The notes: generated by a model from the sequence alone, not told the origin. Shown: positions 7,227 through 14,623, counted from the first letter of the stretch. The stretch: DNA of 14,813 nt from Methanohalobium sp046546175 (GCF_046546175.1 NZ_JBKGYF010000041.1:1-14813); one strand, 5' to 3'. Numbers and translations are program-made.

Positions 7227-8482
7227 GTTTTTTCGCCTTTATCCCATTTTTTCCGTGCGATGTTTTTCCTTTTTCCTACTCGTTCACGGTCCAGAGTGTA
7301 CATTTCAAAGGTAGGAATAATTACCCGTACAACAGGAACATCTATACTATCCCTTGATAGATTAACTATAATAGCATTGTCAACTAGATTTTTTAGCTGG
7401 TCAATTACGGTATTAATATTTTCAACAGGTGAGTGTTGGGAAAAATCGTTTAATTCTTCCAATGTGACAATTTCTATGTCCTTATCTTTATACCAGAAGC
7501 TATTCATCCTTTTCATACGTTCGTATCCGATATTTCGGACGAATTTATCCCGTTCAGTGTCTTCTCTTGCACCATGAATCTGGACTACTCTTGATTGTGC
7601 TGCTTCTGTAAGGGCTCTAATGACTGCGATTTCTGGATTCAGATGAGTGCCGGCTCCCATGACAAGCATGGCAGGGTCTTTTAAATGCACATCATCAAGG
7701 GATGCAATTACAGTAGTAATTCCTGTGTCATGCTGAGGAATCCAGAGTCTAACATCTATATTTGCATCATTGAACTTTTGCATCAATTCATAACTTATAC
7801 CATCCTCTCTGGTTAGTTTCAACCTTTGACCGGGATTTCTGTTCATTTCTGCAATACTTAATGCATCTCTTTCAACAACTTCCAGTAAACCGTGTAGTAT
7901 TGCTTCTTCAATGACATTGCCGGCTGCAAGACCGTTGGTATTGCTTCTGAATAACTTGACACATTTATCATTGGGTTCATAGGGGTGATAAACTGAATTT
8001 GATGGTACATAGATTTCTTTATTATTTATGAGGTCCCATCCACTTGTCCATTCTATCATGTCCTCAGTCCTTACATCTTCTGATATGAGGAGTTTTGCAG
8101 GATTTACAATATTGTATGTATCAGTTATATTATCATAAGAATCAACAAATTCTGTATTTGGTGTACCTTCCTTTATATTGTTGTTCATCTCTTTTTTCTC
8201 TGCCAGACACCTTTCAAAACCTTCCATCATTGCAGAGATTTTAGCCTGTGGTGGTGTTACTCCTTTTCCAGAATATACAGATATAGCACCTTTAGCAGCA
8301 CTTGGTCTGATAGCTGAATACACAGGAATACCCACTCTGTCAAGATGGGTTATATCGGCAATACGGGTGACTCCGATTTTTTTCAGCTGGTTTTTTGTTT
8401 TATGGAGGGTAGTATCTTCACCATAAACTCGCTGCGACCCTTTCTGATATTTAAGTGATTGATTAATATTTATTGCTGACAT
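7205..8482 (-). CDS. ycaO: YcaO-domain thioamidation enzyme (McrA-glycine type)
   Basis: YcaO enzymes use ATP to activate a peptide carbonyl, here for sulfur insertion. With TfuA next door, the likely substrate is the active-site glycine of McrA. Recognisable ATP-site segments are SAMMEGFERCLAE (83-95), TNGLAAGN (182-189), EAILHGLLEVVERDA (193-207) and ALTEAAQSR (290-298). The protein has 425 residues and the C-terminus is basic (KNIARKKWDKGEKTWNRRRV) rather than proline-rich as in azoline-forming YcaO enzymes. No Shine-Dalgarno is visible. A TATA-like GTATAAAC (8507-8514, minus) lies 28 bases before the ATG, which suggests a leaderless transcript. It shares an intergenic region with the 52-residue gene at 8687. 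Confidence 0.9.
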   Translation of the reverse strand: MSAININQSLKYQKGSQRVYGEDTTLHKTKNQLKKIGVTRIADITHLDRVGIPVYSAIRPSAAKGAISVYSGKGVTPPQAKISAMMEGFERCLAEKKEMNNNIKEGTPNTEFVDSYDNITDTYNIVNPAKLLISEDVRTEDMIEWTSGWDLINNKEIYVPSNSVYHPYEPNDKCVKLFRSNTNGLAAGNVIEEAILHGLLEVVERDALSIAEMNRNPGQRLKLTREDGISYELMQKFNDANIDVRLWIPQHDTGITTVIASLDDVHLKDPAMLVMGAGTHLNPEIAVIRALTEAAQSRVVQIHGAREDTERDKFVRNIGYERMKRMNSFWYKDKDIEIVTLEELNDFSQHSPVENINTVIDQLKNLVDNAIIVNLSRDSIDVPVVRVIIPTFEMYTLDRERVGKRKNIARKKWDKGEKTWNRRRV

Positions 8483-8506
8483 ATTTATTGAAACGATGTT
8501 ACATTT

Positions 8507-8514
8507 GTTTATAC
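8507..8514 (-). promoter_or_regulatory. TATA-like element of ycaO-tfuA
   Basis: Read on the minus strand this is GTATAAAC, centred about 28 bases before the ycaO ATG. That spacing would start the message at or next to the ATG. A second candidate, TAGTATATAAAA (8559-8570, minus), could give a longer leader. Confidence 0.4.
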
Positions 8515-8616
8515 CTTACGATGTGCAGTTCCTCTTCAGCTGTCTTTGTTACCATTAATTTTATATACTAAAAACGAGTATCTAACTGTTTAACACTCAT
8601 ATAAACTATGTAAATA

Positions 8617-8627
8617 TTTTTATATAT
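8617..8627 (+). promoter_or_regulatory. TATA-like element of the 52-residue gene
   Basis: TTTTTATATAT gives a predicted transcription start around 8645-8650. That leaves a leader of about 40 bases that includes the perfect GGAGGT at 8674-8679. The element sits in the divergent region shared with ycaO. Confidence 0.45.
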
Positions 8628-8686
8628 TTAGTTGGTATTTGTGGGGGGAACTTAGAATAAAATAATGGAGACAGGAGGTACTATCA

Positions 8687-8845
8687 ATGAAGAAAATAGT
8701 AGCATCAAAAGACAACCGGGTTGATAAAAAGGAGGTATCGAAACATCTTTGTCATACGGTTGTTTGCGGACGTACAAAAAAGAAACTGAATAAAGAAGAT
8801 AAAGAACTTTACCGTTTTATGGTAGGAGGTTTGCAGGCGAAATAA
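8687..8845 (+). CDS. Small basic protein of unknown function, 52 residues
   Basis: ATG 8687 opens a 52-residue frame ending at TAA 8843-8845. Support for a real gene is strong: GGAGGT (8674-8679) lies 7 bases before the ATG, a good TATA box lies about 60 bases upstream, and a hairpin with a T-rich tail spans the stop. The protein is rich in lysine, begins MKKIVASKDNRVDKKEVSKH and has an LCHTVVCG segment with Cys22, His23 and Cys27, which could bind a metal. The second half is a charged stretch likely to be helical (KKKLNKEDKELYRFMVGG). I do not recognise the family. It lies between ycaO and the cysteine desulfurase gene, so a link to sulfur handling is possible but unproven. Confidence 0.7.
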   Translation: MKKIVASKDNRVDKKEVSKHLCHTVVCGRTKKKLNKEDKELYRFMVGGLQAK

Positions 8846-8853
8846 TCTGCAAA
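8830..8853 (+). terminator. Hairpin at the end of the 52-residue gene
   Basis: TTTGCAG (8830-8836) pairs with CTGCAAA (8847-8853) around a 10-base loop containing the stop codon. T-rich sequence (CTTTATTTTTAT) follows. That T-rich stretch also looks like the promoter of the next gene. Confidence 0.4.
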
Positions 8854-8855
8854 AA

Positions 8856-8867
8856 CTTTATTTTTAT
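8856..8867 (+). promoter_or_regulatory. TATA-like element of the cysteine desulfurase operon
   Basis: CTTTATTTTTAT is centred about 27 bases before the ATG at 8889, and no Shine-Dalgarno lies between. This is the layout of a leaderless archaeal message. Confidence 0.4.
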
Positions 8868-8888
8868 CCAGTTGAATAACAGCAACAT

Positions 8889-10070
8889 ATGTACGATATT
8901 CTTGAAATTCGAAAGGATTTTCCGGTACTGGATGACGTAATCTATCTGGACAGTGCAGCTACAACCCAGACACCGGTACAGGTTGTATCAGCTGTAAATA
9001 ATTATTTTTACAAATATGCCGGTAATTATGGTAGGGGTGCACATCGTTTAGCACGTGAGACTACCAATCATTATGAAGATTCACGTGAAAATGTAGCTCG
9101 GTTTATGAATGTAGACCCTTCGAAAACAATAATGACAAAAAATGCTACTGAAAGCATAAATATGGTTGCACTGGGCATTAACTGGAACCTTGGAGATCAT
9201 ATTGTAACCACATCATTGGAGCATCACACTGACCTTCTTCCGTGGATGCGTTTAAAAGAAAAAGGTGTGGATATGACAGTTGTACCTCCTGATGAAAACG
9301 GTATTATCAATCCGGACGAGATTGCCAGTTCCATAACTGACGGGACAAGACTTGTCGCAGTGACACATGTGTCCAATGTGTTCGGGTCTGTACAGGATAT
9401 TGGAGAGATAACCCGGATAACACATAAAGCTGGAGTGATGGTATTGATAGATGGGGCACAATCCCTGGGTCATATCCCTGTTGATGTAGGGTCTATTGGA
9501 TGTGACTTTTTTGCTGCATCTGGTCATAAAGGACTGCTGGGTCCCCAGGGAACAGGATTGTTATATGTCAGAGAACCCGAGATTATGGAACCGTCCTATT
9601 TTGGAGGTGGTATGGTACACTCGGTAACAACTACAGGTTTTGAACTGGAACCATGTCCTACAAAATTTGAGTCCGGTACCCCCAACATGCCAGGTGTTAT
9701 AGGTCTTGGGAGGGGTGTTGAATATGTCCAGAATGTGGGAGTAGCAAACATAGAAAAACATGAAAAATCCCTTGTGAAAAATACGGCTTCCCGACTTGCA
9801 GAAATTCCGTATGTGGAAGTTTACGGACCAGATGACCGCTGTGGGGTGGTATCATTTAATATAACAGGACTCAATTCGCACGATGTAGCCATGATACTGG
9901 ACGAAACAAGTAGTGTATGTGTCCGGAGTGGTTATCACTGTGCCATGCCGGCACTTCAATCGATCGGTGTTGAGGGAACGGTAAGAGCATCGGTAGGTTT
10001 ATACAATACCCAGGAAGAAATTGATACATTTATTGATGCTGTTTCTCAGATTACATCTCTTGTAGGTTAA
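8889..10070 (+). CDS. Group II (SufS-type) cysteine desulfurase
   Basis: This 393-residue PLP enzyme of aminotransferase class V most likely takes sulfur from cysteine as a protein persulfide. Key residues are in place: SLEHHTDLLPW with the conserved His (about 112-113), Asp188 and Gln191 in LIDGAQSLGH, PLP-binding Lys214 in SGHKGLLGPQGTG, the nucleophile Cys351 in VRSGYHCAMP, and RASVGLYNT near the end. The RSGYHCAMP context is that of SufS, not IscS. Length is slightly under the SufS norm of about 405. It heads a plus-strand run with the deformylase-like and fdhD-like genes, the next starting 12 bases downstream. Many methanogens lack a desulfurase, so its presence near ycaO-tfuA and fdhD is informative. 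Selenocysteine lyase activity cannot be excluded. Confidence 0.9.
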   Translation: MYDILEIRKDFPVLDDVIYLDSAATTQTPVQVVSAVNNYFYKYAGNYGRGAHRLARETTNHYEDSRENVARFMNVDPSKTIMTKNATESINMVALGINWNLGDHIVTTSLEHHTDLLPWMRLKEKGVDMTVVPPDENGIINPDEIASSITDGTRLVAVTHVSNVFGSVQDIGEITRITHKAGVMVLIDGAQSLGHIPVDVGSIGCDFFAASGHKGLLGPQGTGLLYVREPEIMEPSYFGGGMVHSVTTTGFELEPCPTKFESGTPNMPGVIGLGRGVEYVQNVGVANIEKHEKSLVKNTASRLAEIPYVEVYGPDDRCGVVSFNITGLNSHDVAMILDETSSVCVRSGYHCAMPALQSIGVEGTVRASVGLYNTQEEIDTFIDAVSQITSLVG

Positions 10071-10082
10071 CTGGTGATTTTT

Positions 10083-10622
10083 ATGGACTATAGTGATACC
10101 AAAGACATCCAAAATTTTCTCATGTTTACTGGTAATGAACAAAATCTGTTCAGGGAATTTGACCTTTCTGAAGAAGCCATACTTCCATTGATGCTTTCTT
10201 TAAAATCCGGTGGTTCGTGGAGTTATTCAACAGATGTTCTGTCTGTAATGTCGGTAAAAAATCCGACTACATATTTTGATGAAGAGCGAAACACTGGCTA
10301 TACTTTTGAAGAGATTTATCTGTTTTTGAATCCTGAAATTTTAACAAGAGATGGCAGTGTCTACAGACTTGAAAAATGCGGTAAACGTGGTGAGCGTGTA
10401 CTTGTAAAACGCCCCTACCGGATAAAAGTAAAAGGTGAACGGGTGGTTCTGGCACAGGTGCATCCAGAATTAAAGAAAATCGATATTTCAGAACCTGAAC
10501 ATAAAACTATTCTTTTTACTGGAACACCTGCTTACAGTGTGGCACATGAAATGGAACACCTTACAACAGGAGATATAGAGGGCGAACCTATCTGGAATTT
10601 TGAATTTTCAAAATCTAAATAA
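10083..10622 (+). CDS. Peptide deformylase-like protein
   Basis: This 179-residue protein looks like a diverged peptide deformylase. From ATG 10083, FLNPEIL (82-88), then Cys99 in EKCGK followed by VLVKRPYRIKVKG (106-118), match the order NPEI, EGCLS, VKRP in deformylases. AHEMEH (154-159) matches the HExxH helix, so the metal ligands Cys99, His155 and His159 and catalytic Glu156 are kept. The first motif (GxGLAAxQ) is not: the corresponding stretch reads GGSWSYSTDV. The C-terminus is shorter. GTG 10074 is an alternative start; GGTGAT (10073-10078) favours ATG 10083. Archaea do not use formyl-methionine, so another substrate is likely. It sits tightly between the desulfurase and fdhD-like genes. 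Confidence 0.6.
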   Translation: MDYSDTKDIQNFLMFTGNEQNLFREFDLSEEAILPLMLSLKSGGSWSYSTDVLSVMSVKNPTTYFDEERNTGYTFEEIYLFLNPEILTRDGSVYRLEKCGKRGERVLVKRPYRIKVKGERVVLAQVHPELKKIDISEPEHKTILFTGTPAYSVAHEMEHLTTGDIEGEPIWNFEFSKSK

Positions 10623-10642
10623 CGATATGAATTGGATTACAA

Positions 10643-11410
10643 ATGATAGAGCACTATACAAGAAGTTATTCTGTGACAAGAGTAGATAGAAACAAAACAG
10701 TGACAAGTTCCAGTTTTTCCATTGCCAGAGAAGAAACATTGGAGTTGCTGATTAACGGGACAAAAATAGCGTCTATTCTTTCATCACCTGTAAACATGAA
10801 GGAACTTGCAGTTGGCTATGTTATATGCGAAGGTATAGCGGGTTTTGAAGATCACATCAAAATCCACAAGAATGGAAACAGGATTAATCTTGAAATTGCA
10901 AACATGGATGATACAGATATGCTGTATGAATTGCGGTCATCTGGGTATATAGGAGTTAGTTACAAAAACAACCCAGCAAAAATACAATCAGATGTAATCT
11001 TTGAACCGGAATCAATATTTGCATCCCAGAAGTTCCTCGAGTCCAATATATATCGCCTGACAAAAGGTACCCATCTTGCTGCACTTATTGACCAGGATGG
11101 AAAACTTATTACACAGGCTGTAGATATAGGAAGACACAACGCAATTGACAAAGTTATAGGATATTCCAGACTTACAGGACTGGATGTATCTAAACTGTAC
11201 CTTCTCTCAACCGGGAGACAGTCTGAAGGCATGGTTTTAAAAGCATCACGTTCTGGTGTACCATTACTGGTTACAAAAAGCGCTCCTTTTGACAGTGGTA
11301 TTGAAACTGCTGAAAAAACAGGATTATGTCTTGTGGGTTTTGCCTCTGAAATCGAGATGTTCATCTTTGCCAATCCGGAGCGTATTAACCTGGAATCTTG
11401 TAATGTGTAA
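10643..11410 (+). CDS. fdhD: FdhD-like sulfurtransferase protein without the CxxC pair
   Basis: This 255-residue protein is of the FdhD family. FdhD normally receives persulfide from a cysteine desulfurase and passes it to the Mo/W bis-MGD cofactor of formate dehydrogenase. Family segments are PVNMKELAVGYVICEG (49-64), QAVDIGRHNAIDKVIG (158-173), STGRQSEGMVLKASRSG (189-205), KSAPFDSGIETA (212-223) and a C-terminal VGFASEIEMFIFANPERI. The usual CxxC (CGLCG-like) loop is replaced by RSSGYIGVSY (98-107), so both sulfur-carrying cysteines are absent. Methanosarcinales usually rely on formylmethanofuran dehydrogenase, another bis-MGD enzyme, as a possible client. It follows the deformylase-like gene by 20 bases and shares its strand with the desulfurase. 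Confidence 0.85.
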   Translation: MIEHYTRSYSVTRVDRNKTVTSSSFSIAREETLELLINGTKIASILSSPVNMKELAVGYVICEGIAGFEDHIKIHKNGNRINLEIANMDDTDMLYELRSSGYIGVSYKNNPAKIQSDVIFEPESIFASQKFLESNIYRLTKGTHLAALIDQDGKLITQAVDIGRHNAIDKVIGYSRLTGLDVSKLYLLSTGRQSEGMVLKASRSGVPLLVTKSAPFDSGIETAEKTGLCLVGFASEIEMFIFANPERINLESCNV

Positions 11411-11418
11411 AACAAAAA

Positions 11419-11428
11419 TTAATATAAT
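11419..11428 (+). promoter_or_regulatory. TATA-like element of the Orc1/Cdc6 gene
   Basis: TTAATATAAT lies in the 63-base gap after fdhD. Transcription would start near 11450, ahead of the AGGAGA ribosome-binding site at 11461. T-rich ATTTTTTTAAA (11439-11449) in the same gap could terminate the fdhD transcript. Confidence 0.35.
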
Positions 11429-11473
11429 AAAAAAAGGATTTTTTTAAATGGTAAATTAACAGGAGATGCCTAT

Positions 11474-12589
11474 TTGAGTAAAGATATACTTCTGTGGGAT
11501 GAAACACTTTTTAAAAATGCCGAAGTCCTTGAAATCGATCATATCCCTGAACATTTCGCCTATCGGGACAACCAGCTTCAGGCAATCAAATACAGTCTCA
11601 AACCTGTGATACATGGTATGCGTCCTGTTAACTGCCTTATAAGTGGTCCGCCGGGCACCGGAAAAACGACATCTGTTTTGAAAATATATGATGAAATGCA
11701 GGACCATGTCAATAATGTTGTGTTTTTGAAAGTGAACTGTCAAATCGATTCCACTCGATTTGCTGTTATATCAAGAATCTACAGACAATTGACAGGTGTG
11801 ACCCCACCAACCTCGGGAATAGCTTTCAGGACGCTTTTTGAGAATACAATGCATCATCTGGTAGAGAACAATAAAATCCTTGTACTAACTCTTGATGATA
11901 TCAATTATCTCTTCTATGAAGGTCATGCTGATGATGTCATGTATTCATTACTCAGAGCGCATGAACATTATCCAGGAGTAAAAATAGGCATCATTGCTGT
12001 AGTCAGTGATACAGGTGCTCTTTATCAGTTCGATACAAAGGTGACATCTGTATTTCTTCCTGAGGAAATCGATTTTCCCAGATATGAATATGAAGAGTTG
12101 CAGGGTATTATAGATGACAGGATTAAAAATGCATTCTATCCAGATGTTATACCAAGTGAAGTTAGAGACCACATTGTACAGTATGTTGATGACATAGGTG
12201 ACTTGCGTATAGGTATTGACCTTCTTAAAAGGGCAGGACTTAATGCTGAAAATCGTGCAAGTCGAGTTGTATCCATAGCTGATGTTGATAAAGCATATGA
12301 ATCATCTAAATTACTGCACATTTGCCGCAGTATAAGGGCACTAAACTCCAACGAAAAAACCCTTCTTAGGCTGATTGTGGATAATAACAATACACAAGCA
12401 GGAGAACTCTATAATTCATTCCATGAAGCCACAGGTCAGGGTTATACTCATTTTTATAACATGATAAACAAACTGCATGCATCCCAGTATATAGATGTGG
12501 ATTTTTCAGGTGAGGGTAAAAGAGGAAGAACAAGGATTATAAAACTCAGATCCAATCCAGACGATGTTTTGAAATGTCTTGAAAAATAA
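11474..12589 (+). CDS. Orc1/Cdc6-family initiator AAA+ ATPase
   Basis: This 371-residue protein is of the archaeal replication-initiator family, which binds origin DNA and loads MCM. It starts at TTG 11474, with AGGAGA (11461-11466) upstream and no better in-frame ATG. Walker A is GPPGTGKTT (58-66). Walker B reads LVLTLDDIN (136-144), with Asp142 where Glu is usual. Sensor 1 reads AVVSD, without the usual Asn. The sensor 2 arginine is present in GDLRIGIDLLKRAG (Arg245). A winged helix follows from about residue 290 (NSNEKTLLRLIVDNNN to the GEGKRGRTRIIKLR wing). The altered ATPase motifs and the lack of nearby origin boxes suggest a secondary paralog, not the main Orc1 next to oriC. That is inference. 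Confidence 0.85.
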   Translation: MSKDILLWDETLFKNAEVLEIDHIPEHFAYRDNQLQAIKYSLKPVIHGMRPVNCLISGPPGTGKTTSVLKIYDEMQDHVNNVVFLKVNCQIDSTRFAVISRIYRQLTGVTPPTSGIAFRTLFENTMHHLVENNKILVLTLDDINYLFYEGHADDVMYSLLRAHEHYPGVKIGIIAVVSDTGALYQFDTKVTSVFLPEEIDFPRYEYEELQGIIDDRIKNAFYPDVIPSEVRDHIVQYVDDIGDLRIGIDLLKRAGLNAENRASRVVSIADVDKAYESSKLLHICRSIRALNSNEKTLLRLIVDNNNTQAGELYNSFHEATGQGYTHFYNMINKLHASQYIDVDFSGEGKRGRTRIIKLRSNPDDVLKCLEK

Positions 12590-12599
12590 TAAAAAAGGA

Positions 12600-12617
12600 G
12601 CAGTTGCTAAAAACTGC
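12600..12617. terminator. Hairpin between the convergent Orc1/Cdc6 and thermosome genes
   Basis: GCAGTT (12600-12605) pairs with AACTGC (12612-12617) around a 6-base loop. A T-rich tract follows on the plus strand (ATTTTCTTTTTATTT), and AAAATAATAAAAAA precedes it, which is T-rich on the minus strand. The arrangement fits a two-way terminator. Confidence 0.55.
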
Positions 12618-12630
12618 ATTTTCTTTTTAT

Positions 12631-14271
12631 TTACATTTCGGGCATTCCGCCCATACCACCGGCTTCAGCTCCACCGCCACTGGAAGCTATTACATCGTCG
12701 ATTCTGAGAATCATGACTGCAGCTTCGGCTGCTGCATTGATTGCCTGTGTTTTGACTCTTAGTGGTTCAAATACACCTTTTTCCCACATATTTACTACAT
12801 CGCCGCTGTATACATCAAGTCCGGCAGTAATTTCTCCCTTTTCATGATGTGCTCGCAGGTCCATCAGAGTGTCGATTGGATCAAGTCCGGCGTTTTCTGC
12901 CAGTGTCCTTGGAACAACTTCAATTGCTTCTGCAAATGCTTTGACTGATAACTGTTCTCTGCCGCTGAGGCTTGTAGAATAGTCGTGTAGTTTGAAAGCG
13001 AGTTCTACTTCAGGTGAGCCTCCACCTGCTACAAGTTTCTCATCCTCAATAGCAACTCCTACAACACGCAGAGCATCATGCAATGCTCTTTCGACGTTGT
13101 CGACAACATGTTCTGTACCACCGCGGAGCAGGATGGATACAGCTTTTGGATTATCGCACCCGGTTATAAATGTCATCTCGTCGCCGCCAACTTTCTTCTC
13201 CTGAACAGTTTCTGCTTTACCGAGGTCATTTTCTGATACTTCATCCAAGTTTGTTATGACTTTACCACCGGTTGCAAGAGCAAGTTTCTCTATGTCACTC
13301 TTTTTGACACGTCTTACAGCATAGATTCCGGCTTTTGCAAGGAAGTGCTGTGCCATGTCATCGATTCCCTTCTGGCAGAAAACTACATTGGCACCGCTGT
13401 CGATAATCTTCTGGACCATATCTCTTATCATCTTTTCTTCCTGATCAAGGAAGGATTGAAGCTGGTCAGGTGAGGTGATGGATATTTCAGTATCGGTTTC
13501 GGCTTCTTTGAGTTCAACTGCTTCATTGAGAAGAGCAATTTTTGCATTCTGAACTTTCTTTGGCATGTTGGAATGCACGCGTTCTTTATCGATTATCATG
13601 CCCTCGATAAGTTCAGAATCACTTATTCTGCCACCAACTTTCTTTTCTACTTTGATATTGTCCATGTCTACGGTTTTATCGTCTCCCTCTTCAACAACCT
13701 TGGTGGCTGCATCTACAACGATTTCTGCAAGTTCACGTTTGGATGCTTCAGCACCTTTACCTGTCATTGCAGTTTCTGCAATTTTAAGCAGTTGTTCTCT
13801 GTCAGAAATAGTAATGTCCTTTGCTATGGAGTCCAGTATATCACCGGCTTTTTCAGCGGCCATGCGATATCCTGATGCGATGATTGTCGGGTGTATTTCC
13901 TGTTCAATCATTTCTTCTGCTTTTTTGAGAAGTTCACCTGCAAGTACCGCTGCAGTGGTTGTACCGTCACCGACTTCATCATCCTGGGTTTTGGCAACCT
14001 CTACAATCATTTTGGCAGCAGGATGCTCTATGTCCATTTCTCTCAGGATGGTAGCACCATCGTTTGTGATTACTACATCTCCCATAGAATCTACAAGCAT
14101 CTTGTCCATTCCTTTTGGACCAAGTGTAGTCCTTACTGCGTTTGCAACTGCTTTCGCAGCCATTATGTTGTTACTCTGTGCATCTCTTCCTCGGGTCCTC
14201 TGGGTTCCCTCTCTTAAAATGAATATTGGCTGACCTGATGATTGTCCGCCATGATACATTTGACCTGCCAT
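12631..14271 (-). CDS. thsA: Thermosome subunit (group II chaperonin)
   Basis: This 546-residue subunit of the archaeal double-ring chaperonin folds proteins using ATP in the cytoplasm. Diagnostic segments are TTLGPKGMDKMLV (48-60), VVITNDGATIL (66-76), the nucleotide motif GDGTTTAAVLAGELLKKAEE (101-120), and a Gly/Met-rich tail (SSGGGAEAGGMGGMPEM). Length is normal. AGGAGG (14282-14287 on the minus strand) precedes the ATG, and a TATA box lies further upstream. Methanosarcinales carry several thermosome paralogs; which one this is cannot be told from a single copy, so the symbol is approximate. It is transcribed alone. Confidence 0.95.
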   Translation of the reverse strand: MAGQMYHGGQSSGQPIFILREGTQRTRGRDAQSNNIMAAKAVANAVRTTLGPKGMDKMLVDSMGDVVITNDGATILREMDIEHPAAKMIVEVAKTQDDEVGDGTTTAAVLAGELLKKAEEMIEQEIHPTIIASGYRMAAEKAGDILDSIAKDITISDREQLLKIAETAMTGKGAEASKRELAEIVVDAATKVVEEGDDKTVDMDNIKVEKKVGGRISDSELIEGMIIDKERVHSNMPKKVQNAKIALLNEAVELKEAETDTEISITSPDQLQSFLDQEEKMIRDMVQKIIDSGANVVFCQKGIDDMAQHFLAKAGIYAVRRVKKSDIEKLALATGGKVITNLDEVSENDLGKAETVQEKKVGGDEMTFITGCDNPKAVSILLRGGTEHVVDNVERALHDALRVVGVAIEDEKLVAGGGSPEVELAFKLHDYSTSLSGREQLSVKAFAEAIEVVPRTLAENAGLDPIDTLMDLRAHHEKGEITAGLDVYSGDVVNMWEKGVFEPLRVKTQAINAAAEAAVMILRIDDVIASSGGGAEAGGMGGMPEM

Positions 14272-14346
14272 TTTATTTAGCCTCCTGTTATTGTTATCTC
14301 GATTTATCTTTGATTTGTCTCAAGGTGATTTTAATTGTTTGAAGTT

Positions 14347-14356
14347 CTATATAAAG
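14347..14356 (-). promoter_or_regulatory. TATA box of the thermosome gene
   Basis: Read on the minus strand this is CTTTATATAG, about 76-85 bases upstream of the ATG at 14271. Transcription would start near 14325, leaving a leader of about 54 bases with AGGAGG near its end. The 178-base gap 14272-14449 also holds the T-rich 3' flank of the next gene and nothing else I can identify. Confidence 0.5.
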
Positions 14357-14449
14357 ATTGCTATTTTTGGTTAAAGGCTGTAAAATAGAAGTTATTGCTT
14401 CGTTATTTGCTGACAAGGTAACACAGAAAAAGGAAAAATCAAAAAAATA

Positions 14450-14623
14450 TCACTTTACTATAGATTTTGGAGAACGATGTTTGAATTTGCGTTTGGTACC
14501 ATCTGAAGCAAATCTTTGTGCAGGTCCTGTATGTGTTTTGTTTGCTTTTGATTCTGGTACTTTTATGGTATTTCCGTTCCTTCCCTTTACTTTAACCCAT
14601 TTAATGCTTCCAGTTTTGCCCAT
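14450..14623 (-). CDS. Small basic protein, 57 residues (possible DUF5350 type)
   Basis: ATG 14623-14621 on the minus strand opens a 57-residue frame ending at TGA 14452-14450. AGAGGAT (about 14629-14635, minus) is a fair ribosome-binding site, a TATA-like CCATATATGA (14691-14700, minus) lies upstream, and a T-rich tract follows the stop (ATATTTTTTTGATTTTTCC). The protein is very basic. It starts MGKTGSIKWVKVKGRNGNTI, then has a KVPESKANKTHTGPAQRF segment and ends KRKFKHRSPKSIVK. The opening resembles the methanogen DUF5350 family as I remember it; that is not verified. No function is known. The charge suggests RNA or DNA binding. Confidence 0.7.
   Translation of the reverse strand: MGKTGSIKWVKVKGRNGNTIKVPESKANKTHTGPAQRFASDGTKRKFKHRSPKSIVK

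Noticed and set aside
7076..7577. Plus-strand frames opposite tfuA and ycaO
   Set aside because: They are shadows of two well recognised minus-strand genes and lack start signals or recognisable domains.
11411..11473. Replication origin next to the Orc1/Cdc6 gene
   Set aside because: The gap is only 63 bases and has no repeated origin-recognition boxes or duplex-unwinding cluster beyond ordinary AT-rich promoter sequence.
13565..14233. Long plus-strand frames opposite the thermosome gene
   Set aside because: They are Ser/Ile/Leu-rich mirror frames of a strongly conserved coding gene and have no start signals.
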